Below, piece by piece: positions 43,052-52,272 of a stretch of DNA of 64,000 bases (position 1 is the first letter of the stretch; every line of letters starts with the position of its first letter). The notes under the pieces were generated by a model. It had not been told where the DNA came from and made no database searches. It worked only from the letters and a program-made list of their open reading frames with translations. The translations under genes and the position numbers were made by a program. The stretch is from Chitinophagaceae bacterium (GTDB lineage: Bacteria; Bacteroidota; Bacteroidia; Chitinophagales; Chitinophagaceae): positions 124,001 through 188,000 of the forward strand of contig JABFRU010000002.1 of assembly GCA_013140985.1 (NCBI GenBank). The letters are read 5' to 3'.

Positions 43052-43119
43052 ATTTTGTTGGCTGAATCCAATGACTCATGCAAATTAAACAAACCCGCCC
43101 CCATCCCCTAAAGGGGAGT

Positions 43120-44799
43120 ATGAAATTTCTTCTATTTTTTATATTATTTGCGCCTTTTTCAACTATGGCTCAATCTACCTACTTGCCACAGGATGATAAA
43201 GCGAATATCCTGATGGAAAGGCTGGAGATCAAAAGCAGAAATGATTCTTTTTTCAATTTTTCCAAAACAAAACCATTTACCCGCCAGCATGTAGTAAGTG
43301 CCGTTAATCATTTCGGGGTGGTTAACACAAGGACGAAATTGTCAAAAGTTGATCAGTATAATATCACCAGCATTAATTACAATAACCCGGAATACGTTTT
43401 CATTGGAGAGCACACAGCCTTATACAGCAAGAAACCGGTGATGAAACGCTTTTATAAAACACCGGCCAATTTATACGAAGTACATATAAAAGATTTTGAT
43501 CTTGTCATCAACCCGGTGATACAGGTTGTTGTTGCAAAAGAAAGTGATAATGACGAAACACTTTATTTAAATACAAGAGGACTTACGTTACGGGGGCAAA
43601 TAGCAAAAAAGATCGGCTTCTATGCTTATCTCACCGATAACCAGCAAAAAGACCCGTTTTATGTAAGGGATTGGGTGAATATGCGAAAAGCTGTTCCGGG
43701 GGCTGGTTTTTACAAACAATTCAAACAGACCGGCTATGATTATTTTGATGCAAGGGGTTATTTCACTTTCAACGTTACCAAATATATCAATGTAGCTTTT
43801 GGGTATGATAAGAATTTTATCGGCAATGGTCATCGCAGTTTATTCTTTAGCAGCTCAGGCAACGCTAATCTTTTTCTGAAATTGAATACCCGTATCTGGA
43901 AGATCAATTACCAGAATTTATTCATGGAAATTCAGAATGCTGACGATAGAGTAGGAGACAGGCTGATCGGTAAAAAATATGCGGCCATGCACCACTTGGA
44001 TGTCCAGGTAAATAAATGGCTGAATATTGGTTTGTTTGAAGGTGTGGTGTTCGGAAGAAAAGACCGGTTTGATTTTGGTTATCTCAATCCAATAATTTTC
44101 TATCGTTCTATCGAACAACAGAACGGGAGTTTTGATAACTCGGTCGCTGGCCTGGATGTAAAAGCAAACATTGCAGGAAAGTTCCAGTTCTATGGTCAAC
44201 TATGTCTGGATGAATTTTTAGTAGGACAGATCACAAAGAACAATGGTTATTGGGGAAATAAATGGGCCATACAGGCCGGTGCAAAATATATTGATGCATT
44301 CGGCATCAGTAATCTTGACTTACAAGTAGAAATGAACCGCATTCGTCCGTTCACTTATTCTCACCGTGACTCTGTTGCCAACTATACGCATTATAATCAG
44401 CCGATGGCACATCCGCTGGGAGCCGGCTTCCAGGAATTCATTGGTATTGCCCGTTATCAGCCTGCGCCAAAATGGTTGATATTGGCTAAGATGATCTATT
44501 ACACACAGGGAAGAGATTCAAATCTTGTAAAGAATTATGGCAGCAATATCTTTTTGCCAAATATTCCGCCGGCCCGGGACAATGATTTTGGATATTTCAT
44601 TGGGAAGAGCGGGGTAAAGACAAATGTTTTCTATGCTTCATTTCTTTTACAGTATGAATTCAAAGAAAATTTGTTTTTAGAGTTACAGGCATTGATGCGG
44701 AAACAGGACCGGAAGACCCCGCCAGTCAGCTCAGTGAATACTTCTGTGGTAAGTTTTGGGGTGAGATGGAATATGCACAGGAGGGAGGTGGATTATTGA
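43120..44799 (+). CDS. Outer-membrane beta-barrel protein, Wzi-like
   Basis: About 559 residues from ATG 43120, preceded by GGGGAG, which is a better start than the upstream ATG because it begins a signal peptide (FLLFFILFAPFSTMAQ). The body has many amphipathic strands with aromatic girdles and ends in a strand (VSFGVRWNM). It includes GYDKNFIGNGHRSLFFSS, close to the NRFIGPGRSL motif of the capsule-assembly Wzi family, so binding of an exported polysaccharide is possible. The family assignment is an inference. Confidence 0.65.
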   Translation: MKFLLFFILFAPFSTMAQSTYLPQDDKANILMERLEIKSRNDSFFNFSKTKPFTRQHVVSAVNHFGVVNTRTKLSKVDQYNITSINYNNPEYVFIGEHTALYSKKPVMKRFYKTPANLYEVHIKDFDLVINPVIQVVVAKESDNDETLYLNTRGLTLRGQIAKKIGFYAYLTDNQQKDPFYVRDWVNMRKAVPGAGFYKQFKQTGYDYFDARGYFTFNVTKYINVAFGYDKNFIGNGHRSLFFSSSGNANLFLKLNTRIWKINYQNLFMEIQNADDRVGDRLIGKKYAAMHHLDVQVNKWLNIGLFEGVVFGRKDRFDFGYLNPIIFYRSIEQQNGSFDNSVAGLDVKANIAGKFQFYGQLCLDEFLVGQITKNNGYWGNKWAIQAGAKYIDAFGISNLDLQVEMNRIRPFTYSHRDSVANYTHYNQPMAHPLGAGFQEFIGIARYQPAPKWLILAKMIYYTQGRDSNLVKNYGSNIFLPNIPPARDNDFGYFIGKSGVKTNVFYASFLLQYEFKENLFLELQALMRKQDRKTPPVSSVNTSVVSFGVRWNMHRREVDY

Positions 44800-44863
44800 G
44801 TGATTTTTTACACAGTTCATGTTATGTGTTCGTGCTTCTCTGTCGCCCAATCAGAAAGCAAAT

Positions 44864-46465
44864 TTATAGAGTGAACTGTTCAATAAAAATGTCATTTATT
44901 TGGCTGATGAAACTTTCGTCGGGAGTTTTGTTGAGAACAGTTTGTCTGTATGAATTATAATATTCTAAAATTCTTTTTTCCGTGTCTAAGTCAACTTGCT
45001 CTAAGTCCAACATCTTTGCTTTGTTAATATCATTCGGCTCAAATTTTTGAAGTCCATTCCCGTATTCTCTTCTATTATCTTCGAAAATTTGTCTTGAAAC
45101 ATCTGTTAAGAGATAAGCAAAAAGTAAGTCTGTTTTAGGAGAAGAAAACATGTTTAAGTAGATACAATGAAAAGTCGTTAGGTTTGATAGTCCAGCTTCG
45201 TTGCGAATAAAACGAAGTCCATTACGATTAAAAACAGATACCCAAATAGGTGATGGCGGTCTATTTTCTAGTGAATACCACGGATTTCTGCATGCAGTCA
45301 GGAATTTTTTATTTACTTCATGTTCTACTCCGATTTCTATATACCGTTTGATATTCTCATCAGATGGATTTTTTGCATTTAAAAGAAATACTGATTTGTC
45401 ATTTGTTTTAAGCTCCTGAAAGTTATCCTTAGTAAAGAAAGGGCTTTTTACATCTGCAGCTTTGCATATACATGGCAAAAGATATTTAGCGTCAATTTTG
45501 TACTGTTGTGCTTTTGACAGACTGAATGTAAAATATTCGTTGGAGCCAGTTGCTATTCCACGAACAACTTTTCCATAGCTGGCAAACGAAACAAGATGTT
45601 TGAATTTAATTGAGTTTTGCTCTTGATAGTATGCTCGCCATTTTATGTCAGCATTAAGGTTTTCAAAATTTACGATTTGAGTGGCTGATAAATGATTTGG
45701 GTAATTTTCTATTAAGCCTTCAATTTTATGCAAATCGCTAAGACTTGTTACATTGCTAAATTGAACAGCTTCTGATTTATTATCATTAGCACAAAGCAAT
45801 ATCGATGCAGTCGTTAAGGCATCGTCAAATACATTTTCTTCAAAATTCACTACAATGATATGGCGTAGTGTTTTACTTTTAATAAGATATGATTTAACTA
45901 ATGTGCCGTAATCAGAATTGAGAAATTCGGATGGAATTATATATGCAGCCCTGCCACCTTTGTTTAGTTGGTATATTGATTTTAAAAGAAATAATGTGTA
46001 CAGGTTTGTAAAACCATTTAGCTTAAAAGATGTTCTTTCTTCAATCTCTTTTAGAATGTTTTTATTATCATAGTCATGAAATTTGAAATAAGGCGGATTG
46101 CAAATAATTCCATCATATTTATTGTCCCAATCATTATACATGTAATCACTATGTTGAAGATTTACATTTTCATGGTCTTCAAAAATATTCTTTGATTTTT
46201 CTAAGATGTTTGTGTCAATCTCGAAGCCCTTAATGTTTAAATCTTCCCTTTGATTTAATAATGCCCTTGAAAAAACACCTAAACCAAAAGCAGGTTCTAA
46301 TACATCTCTTAATTGGTCATTGCCTAATAGCCATTTTGCCATAAGGTCTGCAATAGCAAAAGGAGTGAAAAATTGAGCATATTTTTTCCTATGCTCTATT
46401 GAAGTAAATTTTGAATATTCACTTTCAATATCATTTGAAGCTGTGTACGTTTTTACTGTTGTCAT
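44864..46465 (-). CDS. Type II N6-adenine DNA methyltransferase (gamma class)
   Basis: About 533 residues starting at the ATG ending at 46465. SAM motif I is EPAFGLGVFSRAL near residue 57, and the catalytic NPPY is in IICNPPYFKF near 118, in gamma-class order. The C-terminal half is the target-recognition part. The start codon shares a base with the stop of the endonuclease gene (TGATG), so the two are translationally coupled. The segment is clearly AT-richer than its neighbours (one 60-base sample is 25 percent GC). It protects the host's sites by N6-adenine methylation; sequence specificity unknown. Confidence 0.88.
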   Translation of the reverse strand: MTTVKTYTASNDIESEYSKFTSIEHRKKYAQFFTPFAIADLMAKWLLGNDQLRDVLEPAFGLGVFSRALLNQREDLNIKGFEIDTNILEKSKNIFEDHENVNLQHSDYMYNDWDNKYDGIICNPPYFKFHDYDNKNILKEIEERTSFKLNGFTNLYTLFLLKSIYQLNKGGRAAYIIPSEFLNSDYGTLVKSYLIKSKTLRHIIVVNFEENVFDDALTTASILLCANDNKSEAVQFSNVTSLSDLHKIEGLIENYPNHLSATQIVNFENLNADIKWRAYYQEQNSIKFKHLVSFASYGKVVRGIATGSNEYFTFSLSKAQQYKIDAKYLLPCICKAADVKSPFFTKDNFQELKTNDKSVFLLNAKNPSDENIKRYIEIGVEHEVNKKFLTACRNPWYSLENRPPSPIWVSVFNRNGLRFIRNEAGLSNLTTFHCIYLNMFSSPKTDLLFAYLLTDVSRQIFEDNRREYGNGLQKFEPNDINKAKMLDLEQVDLDTEKRILEYYNSYRQTVLNKTPDESFISQINDIFIEQFTL

Positions 46466-47565
46466 CAAAATTCATTTTCATTTATTCCTAAAGTCGAACG
46501 TAAATTATTTACATCTAAATATGCGGTTCCTCCATTGAACCTGACATGGAAAAGTAGTCTGCCACGTCCTAATTTTCGCGTTACGCTATTATGGTCAGGC
46601 ATATCAACCTTAAATGCTACTTTTTGCCCTTCTTTGTAATCAATTTTTACTGTCCACTTGTTCTGGTTTTTACTATCCTCATCTCCAATAAAATATTTAT
46701 TTCCTTCTAATTCAGGAGTTGAAATTAACTCCAGTATCTTATGAAATGAAATGCCATAAACTTTGTCGAAGAAAACTTGAAAATAATAGTGTGGTACATC
46801 ATAGGTTTCAATCCATTTAAATACAACTTTTAAATCTTCGACTTTGGGTGTAATGCTAAGGAAGTCTCTTTTTTTTAATTCTTTCAAAGCACTATTCATT
46901 TCTTTAATTATGTCGCTTGCGGCTTTGAGTTCTTCTGAACCTCTCCAACCCGGAGCATCTTTAATTTCTAAAACACCGATAGTTTCTGTAGTTATGGCAT
47001 TCAGGCTTTCAATCCATCCTGTTTTTTGACTAAGAATATCCTGATAGTTGTCTAACAAGTTAACTTTGAGTTGAAGAACTCTTTCTGTTAATTCAGCCTT
47101 TCGCTGTTCCATAAACTGGGCATATTCTTCGACTAAAAATGCACTTGACCTAACTTCAATTCCGGCTTTAGCTAAAGGAACTATTTCATCCAATTGCTCT
47201 TTAGAAAAATTACTTATGTTGTATCCCCATGCTTCCGAATAAACGTCTTTAGAAAATAATAAAATATCTGGTCTTTTGCCTATGGTTTCTAATTCATCTT
47301 GATATTGCTCATAAAATTCTTCGAAACCAGGCTCACCAGCAATAATATTTTCAGACTTGCCATACTGAACAGCCACAAATTTAGTTGACAGTGCATTGAT
47401 TGCTTGTAAGATTAGATTTTCAGCCCAATCTCCTTGTTCTCTATTGGTAAGAAATTCTGAAAAAGCCTGTGTAGGAGGTTTGCCTCTTTTCCTTTCAATT
47501 GCCCAATCTATAATGGTTGCTGGAACATGTTGTATTAACTCTCTTATTTCCTCGTAATAACTCAT
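46465..47565 (-). CDS. Type II restriction endonuclease, possibly AccI-type
   Basis: 366 residues upstream of the methyltransferase. RPDILLF (P99-D100) followed by GIEVRSSAFLVEEY (E137) gives a PD-(D/E)xK-like core in which the last lysine may be replaced by R139, and a second candidate is LEIKD (E200, K202). The EVRSSAFLV pattern and length recall the AccI (GTMKAC) restriction endonuclease family; this is recollection, not a search. It is the first gene of a two-gene restriction-modification unit and has no controller protein gene. Low GC content suggests transfer. Confidence 0.7.
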   Translation of the reverse strand: MSYYEEIRELIQHVPATIIDWAIERKRGKPPTQAFSEFLTNREQGDWAENLILQAINALSTKFVAVQYGKSENIIAGEPGFEEFYEQYQDELETIGKRPDILLFSKDVYSEAWGYNISNFSKEQLDEIVPLAKAGIEVRSSAFLVEEYAQFMEQRKAELTERVLQLKVNLLDNYQDILSQKTGWIESLNAITTETIGVLEIKDAPGWRGSEELKAASDIIKEMNSALKELKKRDFLSITPKVEDLKVVFKWIETYDVPHYYFQVFFDKVYGISFHKILELISTPELEGNKYFIGDEDSKNQNKWTVKIDYKEGQKVAFKVDMPDHNSVTRKLGRGRLLFHVRFNGGTAYLDVNNLRSTLGINENEF

Positions 47566-47882
47566 TTATTCTGATGAGTTTAGTGATTGTGCAATATAAA
47601 CTTTTTGTCTTGCTTTATAAGAGCAGATTATTAACGATTTACTCTGTCAATTGTGAATTATAATGATTGAATTTAGTCCGAAAGTCTCTATGTAATATGG
47701 TGTGTCTGCTGCTACAGAGTACTGTTGCCAATAGCATGACGCATAACGGACAGGGCTTTCTGCTCCCGTATTAGCGGGACAAATTGTGCTGATATTCCGG
47801 GATTCGTCAGCCCGAACCGCTGCTGAGTAAAGTTAATGCAGTTAAATTTAGATTATGTTGTTGGCTATATGAGACTTTAAAC
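47566..47882. other. 317-bp gap at the edge of the restriction-modification island
   Basis: The half nearest the endonuclease is AT-rich and must hold its promoter. The part at about 47690-47830 is more GC-rich and contains a small hairpin (TCCCG at 47764-47768 with CGGGA at 47775-47779) and a second near-inverted TTCCGGG / CCCGAA pair. I find no coding frame, no integrase and no clear attachment site. Confidence 0.5.
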
Positions 47883-49883
47883 TTAGAGTTCAATCTGCAC
47901 TCCTCCCATCACATGAAACGGCGCCTGCACCAAATAGATGGGTTTGCCATAAACATTTAGCTGTCCTGAAGTATAGGTTTTTTCATTGGTGATATTCATC
48001 AGGCGCAGGGAGAAGACGACCTTATCTAAATGATATTTTGCAATGAAGTTGAATGTAGCAAAGGAGGGTAGCTCATGATTGTTGCCGAAATCAATAAATG
48101 CTTTGGATTGATAACGGCCCTGTAATACCAGTGTATAATTATTTTGATCATACTGCACTTCACTGAAGGATATCCATCCGGGTGTCAATACAGGATCTGA
48201 ATTTTTGTTGTCTTCGATAATGCGATGCGGTGCATAAGCAAGGCTTTGTAAAAATTGCCAGCCCCTGGGAAATTCATAAACAAATTCCAGTTCAGCACCG
48301 GCACGGATGGCTTTGGCAACATTACTATGCAGCGGTAAACCGGTCGGGCCGATCTGTCCATTGAGGTCAATAGCATTCATGATCTTCATCCGGTAAATGC
48401 TCAGGCTGCCTTCCCATTTTTCTTTTTTAATGCGAACACCTGCTTCAACACTGAAATTCTTTTCAGCAGCCAGGTCATTGAATTGAGCATTGCCATTATT
48501 ATCTTTTGCCAGGTTATCATTGCCCATGAAAATATCATTACGGCCGGGCTCTCTTTTAATATGACCGGCGCTGGCAAATAGATAAATATTTTTGTTGAGC
48601 TGATAACCGGCTCCGGCAAGCGGATTAAAAAAATTCCAGTTGAAATCCTTTAGAGCAACATCACCGGTATAAGAAAATGCGGCAAAGCGATATTGCAGGT
48701 CAGTAAAAAAATAGAATTTATTTTTCCTGAAAATGAATTTGGCAAAAGGACTTAGTTCATTTTTGTCTCCATAGTTTTTATAGAGCAATATATCGCCGGG
48801 CTGATTAACGCCTCTGTGATGTTTACGATACAATGATCCATATAGTCCGGCGCTGATATTGAAATTCTTTCCGGTGATCTTATAGTCCAGTAATAAGCCA
48901 AGGTAATTGGAACGGGTACGGTATTCCAATAAAGAACCCGGTGCAGGGATGTACAGGAAATTATACAGATCGAAACCATACTGGCCATTGGTATAATTAT
49001 AGAACAAGCCTGCATGAAATGACTGATTCTTATTGATACTTGTTTTGATATGCAATTGCTGTAACACCTGCGAAAAATCCCCATCTTCCTTTTCACTGTT
49101 CCCATTGCTTTTGAAATCGGCTTTGGCAGCGCTGTCAGTCACGGCCAGCCATGATAATTCATTTTTATTGATACCCGCAAGCAACAAATAAAGCAATTGT
49201 GTTTTACCGGCATTATGCTGCCATTGAAATAACCCGCTGCCGGACCGATTGTTTGAATGATGTTTGAAACCATCGGTGCTGACGAGATTTATTTTTCCTG
49301 TAAATAAATTCTTTTCATCTCCTTGCTGCGTTTCTCCGTGAAAACGAAAAGTAGAAAAAGAACCAGCCTGCAATTCAAATTCAGTTCTGTTACCAAGACT
49401 GTTCTTTGTATCAAAATCAAGGCTGCCGGCAAATGCCGGGGCGCCATTTTTGCTTAACCCGATTCCTCTTTGTAATTGTACGGACGATGCATGAGAAAGC
49501 AGACCCGAAAAATTAGAAAAGTATGTTCCTGCATCTTCGGGTTCATTCAGCGGTAAACCATTTACAGTAATATTGATGCGGTTCTGGTCAATGCCTCTCA
49601 GCCGGAAATTTGAATAACCGAATTGCGTTCCGTTATCAGTGGTAAAACTGATGCCGGGCATCCGTTGTAAAATAAATGCGGGTTCAGTGCCATGATCTAA
49701 AAGACGGATTGTTTTGGCATTGGCCTGGGAATAACTGACAGGTAGTTGCTTTTGTGCTTCATAAGGAGAACTAAATACAAGTACTCCTTCTATTTCTTTA
49801 GCGGTAGTATCATTTTTTATTTCCTGCGCATAACCAACCACAAAAAAGACCAGGCTGGTAAAAAACAAAACACTCTTTTTCAT
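47883..49883 (-). CDS. TonB-dependent receptor
   Basis: 667 residues from the ATG ending at 49883, which starts the signal peptide (VLFFTSLVFFVVGYAQ). The plug domain is clear (residues about 50-165; ILQRMPGISFTTDNG, FRLRGIDQNRINITVNGLPLNEPEDAG). The rest is a beta-barrel ending in an aromatic strand (PFHVMGGVQIEL). There is no CarboxypepD-like N-terminal extension. It imports a substrate (siderophore, vitamin or other) across the outer membrane using TonB; no SusD or periplasmic partner is adjacent, so the substrate is unknown. Confidence 0.93.
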   Translation of the reverse strand: MKKSVLFFTSLVFFVVGYAQEIKNDTTAKEIEGVLVFSSPYEAQKQLPVSYSQANAKTIRLLDHGTEPAFILQRMPGISFTTDNGTQFGYSNFRLRGIDQNRINITVNGLPLNEPEDAGTYFSNFSGLLSHASSVQLQRGIGLSKNGAPAFAGSLDFDTKNSLGNRTEFELQAGSFSTFRFHGETQQGDEKNLFTGKINLVSTDGFKHHSNNRSGSGLFQWQHNAGKTQLLYLLLAGINKNELSWLAVTDSAAKADFKSNGNSEKEDGDFSQVLQQLHIKTSINKNQSFHAGLFYNYTNGQYGFDLYNFLYIPAPGSLLEYRTRSNYLGLLLDYKITGKNFNISAGLYGSLYRKHHRGVNQPGDILLYKNYGDKNELSPFAKFIFRKNKFYFFTDLQYRFAAFSYTGDVALKDFNWNFFNPLAGAGYQLNKNIYLFASAGHIKREPGRNDIFMGNDNLAKDNNGNAQFNDLAAEKNFSVEAGVRIKKEKWEGSLSIYRMKIMNAIDLNGQIGPTGLPLHSNVAKAIRAGAELEFVYEFPRGWQFLQSLAYAPHRIIEDNKNSDPVLTPGWISFSEVQYDQNNYTLVLQGRYQSKAFIDFGNNHELPSFATFNFIAKYHLDKVVFSLRLMNITNEKTYTSGQLNVYGKPIYLVQAPFHVMGGVQIEL

Positions 49884-50051
49884 AGCTGCACTCAAACCTT
49901 TTATAAATACGGTTGATTAAAGGAGTGCAAATCAAAACGGTTTTTGCGACATAAGGTTGCCGCAAAAGGAAATTTTTTGAAAAATTGACACAGGGATAAC
50001 AGGACATGACGGGTATGTCAATAAAAGAAGCTCAACTATTTCAACCGGCTA

Positions 50052-51311
50052 TTAAAGCCTCACATAAGGTCTCAGCAAATTGATCGTCGCCGGTCCAATT
50101 CCCGGAACATTATCCAACTCTTCAATCGTTGTAAAATTACCGTGGCCGGATCTGTAATCTATAATGGCCTGTCCTTTTGTTTCGCCGATGCCGGGCAATG
50201 TCAACAATTCAGATAATGTTGCAGTGTTGATATTAACCAAAGAAGGTACAAGTTTAGAAGCCTTTTGCCAGTTGCCGTTTGTGTCTGCTTCCAGTATGAT
50301 ATTACCATCCCAGCCGGTAGCATAGATGGCTTTTGAAACTATGAATGAACCAAATGTTTGTTTTTTTGTTCCGGCTTGTACGGTGATGGGGCTTCGGCTT
50401 TCAGTAAGATTGGCCTGCAATCTTTCCAATATTGTTTTGTTAGGATGTCCGTAATCCCATGCGGTCCAACTAAGCTGGCGGTCAGCGCTACCCACTCCCA
50501 TCAATGCCATTTTTGGAGTAACCTTAGATAACAGTTCCTGGCTGCTTCCGTTTTTTGAACCATGATGTCCTACTAAATATATATCAGCATCGAGCATATT
50601 ATTGCTATTATACTTTGCCACTAAATTCTTCTGTGCTTTATCTTCCAGGTCACCGGTAATAAGAAATGAGGAAGATCCATATTCAATTTTTATTACTAAT
50701 GAATGAAAATTCTCGTTATCAAAATCATCATCGGTCCAGCCGGCTGGCTTGGTAGCAGATGTTCCCCATAATATTGTTATTACAGGATCGGTTCCCGGGC
50801 AATCAACAGCATCAATAACAGCATTGGTAAAACCGGTGGCCCCGATCTCATTGGTAACAACCGCTTCAAAACCAATATCATTATCAGCGCTGTCATCCTC
50901 TTCACTAGCCTGTACTGCCCTGTGCAATTTTATTTGTCCATGTCTTCCTGAACCTTGTTCTAAACCATCCGTAACAACATTTTTGATCTTGAAAGAATCA
51001 AGGATATAACCCGCAGCATGAGTATTGGCATGATCTGCATGCGGATGCGTAATGTAAACGCATTGCAATGTATTATGCAGATCGGTTCTCCTGTCAAAAA
51101 AATCCCGGAGATAAGCTTTCAAAGAATCTGTTGAATTGAACTGTGCATTGTTTTCACCACCCAGGTCAATAAGAACAGCAGCACAGGGAAATTCCACCAG
51201 TGTTGCACTCCCCTGGCCGATATTAATGAGATGGATGCGCATTTGCGCCTTAGCAGTAAATAATGAGATAAAGAACAGGAGGATGAAAGAAGAAGTGATT
51301 TTCTTTTTCAT
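50052..51311 (-). CDS. Secreted metallo-beta-lactamase-fold protein fused to helix-hairpin-helix domain
   Basis: 419 residues: signal peptide (to about residue 22), MBL-fold domain (about 25-300) with HxHxDH at 89-94 in THPHADHAN and a later ligand in LVGHHGSKNGS, and a C-terminal ComEA-type double helix-hairpin-helix (about 355-419; NINTATLSELLTLPGIGETKGQAIIDY ... VPGIGPATINLL). The MBL part resembles the one in ComEC and the HhH resembles ComEA, the two proteins that take DNA across the envelope; here they are one exported polypeptide. Nuclease activity or DNA binding is inferred only. Confidence 0.85.
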   Translation of the reverse strand: MKKKITSSFILLFFISLFTAKAQMRIHLINIGQGSATLVEFPCAAVLIDLGGENNAQFNSTDSLKAYLRDFFDRRTDLHNTLQCVYITHPHADHANTHAAGYILDSFKIKNVVTDGLEQGSGRHGQIKLHRAVQASEEDDSADNDIGFEAVVTNEIGATGFTNAVIDAVDCPGTDPVITILWGTSATKPAGWTDDDFDNENFHSLVIKIEYGSSSFLITGDLEDKAQKNLVAKYNSNNMLDADIYLVGHHGSKNGSSQELLSKVTPKMALMGVGSADRQLSWTAWDYGHPNKTILERLQANLTESRSPITVQAGTKKQTFGSFIVSKAIYATGWDGNIILEADTNGNWQKASKLVPSLVNINTATLSELLTLPGIGETKGQAIIDYRSGHGNFTTIEELDNVPGIGPATINLLRPYVRL

Positions 51312-51431
51312 GATAGTTTTGGTTTAATGGTTACAACGGGGAAAGAGTTTGTATGCTAAATATACAAAAGTTTAAAACCAACCAGGGTTGGAGACAGGCT
51401 GTGGGTAGAGCCTCATGTTGAAAATAAAGGC

Positions 51432-51500
51432 TTCCCACAAAAACTACAAAGTGGTTAAGATCAATCTGCCTTTTTGTGTTCTTAGTGACTTTGTGGGAAA
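51432..51500. repeat. TTTCCCAC-bounded hairpin repeat, copy 3
   Basis: It starts TTCCCACAAAAACTACAAAG and ends GTGACTTTGTGGGAAA. The core GGTTAAGATCAAT, the CTGCC and the TTTTTGTG that follow also occur, as their reverse complement, in copy 4. Confidence 0.8.
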
Positions 51501-51522
51501 TAATATTGAAACCGGCAGCTAT

Positions 51523-52272
51523 TTATCCTTCCAGGTGAATAGAAAAGACGATCATTTTCGATTGTATCCTGTCAAATACATTGGAGAATTTGAGATGTTC
51601 ATCCCTTGCATGGATATTGCGAAGACCATTACTGATCTTGATCTCGGGAGAAAAAATAAAACTCTGGAAGAAGAAGTTGAATCCGATACCGAACTCCGGT
51701 CCGAAATCAGAACTTTGGATCTTTATCAATTCTTCTGCTTTTTTTGCACGGGCATTGGAGGCCATGTCAATATCAAATTTAAACCCTGCAAATGCATAGA
51801 CCCTGAAATTTTCAATACGATCACTTTGAAATTTTAACTGAAAGGGAAATGACATAATAACGGATTCAACTTTCTTGGTAACGGCTGTGTCGCCATTGAT
51901 GTCAGGGTATTTTAATTTATAGAAGATCCCCCTTTCGATGAACATCAATTGCGGGTTAAAGCGAAGTTGAAAGCGGTTGGATATACGTCCGGTAGCAGAA
52001 AGGCCTAATGTTAACCCGCCGGAGTTTACCGGTTCGGCAACGAACACACTATCCGTTTCTAAAAATCTGCGATGCAGGTCTGTTTGAAAACGGGCCAGGT
52101 TGATACCGATAGTAATTCCAAAGTAATAGGGTTTATCATCATGGTCAGGTAAATTCAGATCCGGGCTGATGAATTGTGCCCGGGAGGATTGGGAGGACAA
52201 TAGCCCGCCGCCAAGCAAATATGCTGCTGTGATTATTTTTAGAAAGGCTTTCTTCCGGAGTAAATGCAACAT
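51523..52272 (-). CDS. porT: T9SS outer-membrane protein PorT (SprT)
   Basis: 249 residues, the length of PorT, with an N-terminal signal peptide (ending about SSRAQ). Repeated amphipathic strands (PYYFGITIGINLARF, FQLRFNPQLMFIERG, IMSFPFQLKF, FGPEFGIGFNFFF) form a small beta-barrel with a PD/F-rich edge. PorT is required for T9SS assembly. In other Bacteroidota it is immediately downstream of ubiE, as here: its start overlaps the end of ubiE by 34 bases. This links the window's four sorting-domain proteins to a functioning T9SS. Confidence 0.88.
   Translation of the reverse strand: MLHLLRKKAFLKIITAAYLLGGGLLSSQSSRAQFISPDLNLPDHDDKPYYFGITIGINLARFQTDLHRRFLETDSVFVAEPVNSGGLTLGLSATGRISNRFQLRFNPQLMFIERGIFYKLKYPDINGDTAVTKKVESVIMSFPFQLKFQSDRIENFRVYAFAGFKFDIDMASNARAKKAEELIKIQSSDFGPEFGIGFNFFFQSFIFSPEIKISNGLRNIHARDEHLKFSNVFDRIQSKMIVFSIHLEG

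Noticed and set aside
43101-43118. CCCCATCCCCTAAAGGGG palindrome near the start of the Wzi-like gene
   Set aside because: The short hairpin lies in the leader and could be regulatory, but one copy does not support a claim.
44812-44879. Inverted repeat ACAGTTCA / TGAACTGT at the end of the methyltransferase gene
   Set aside because: Only 8 bp with a 52-base loop; it could be chance and does not look like a terminator or insertion end.
47690-47830. Integron attC site
   Set aside because: The GCATAACGG and GTTAATGC ends do not fit the RYYYAAC/GTTRRRY core sites, and no integrase is present.
51415-51837. 140-codon plus-strand frame between the MBL-HhH and porT genes
   Set aside because: It starts in hairpin repeat copy 3 and runs antisense to porT; the sequence shows no family or signal peptide.
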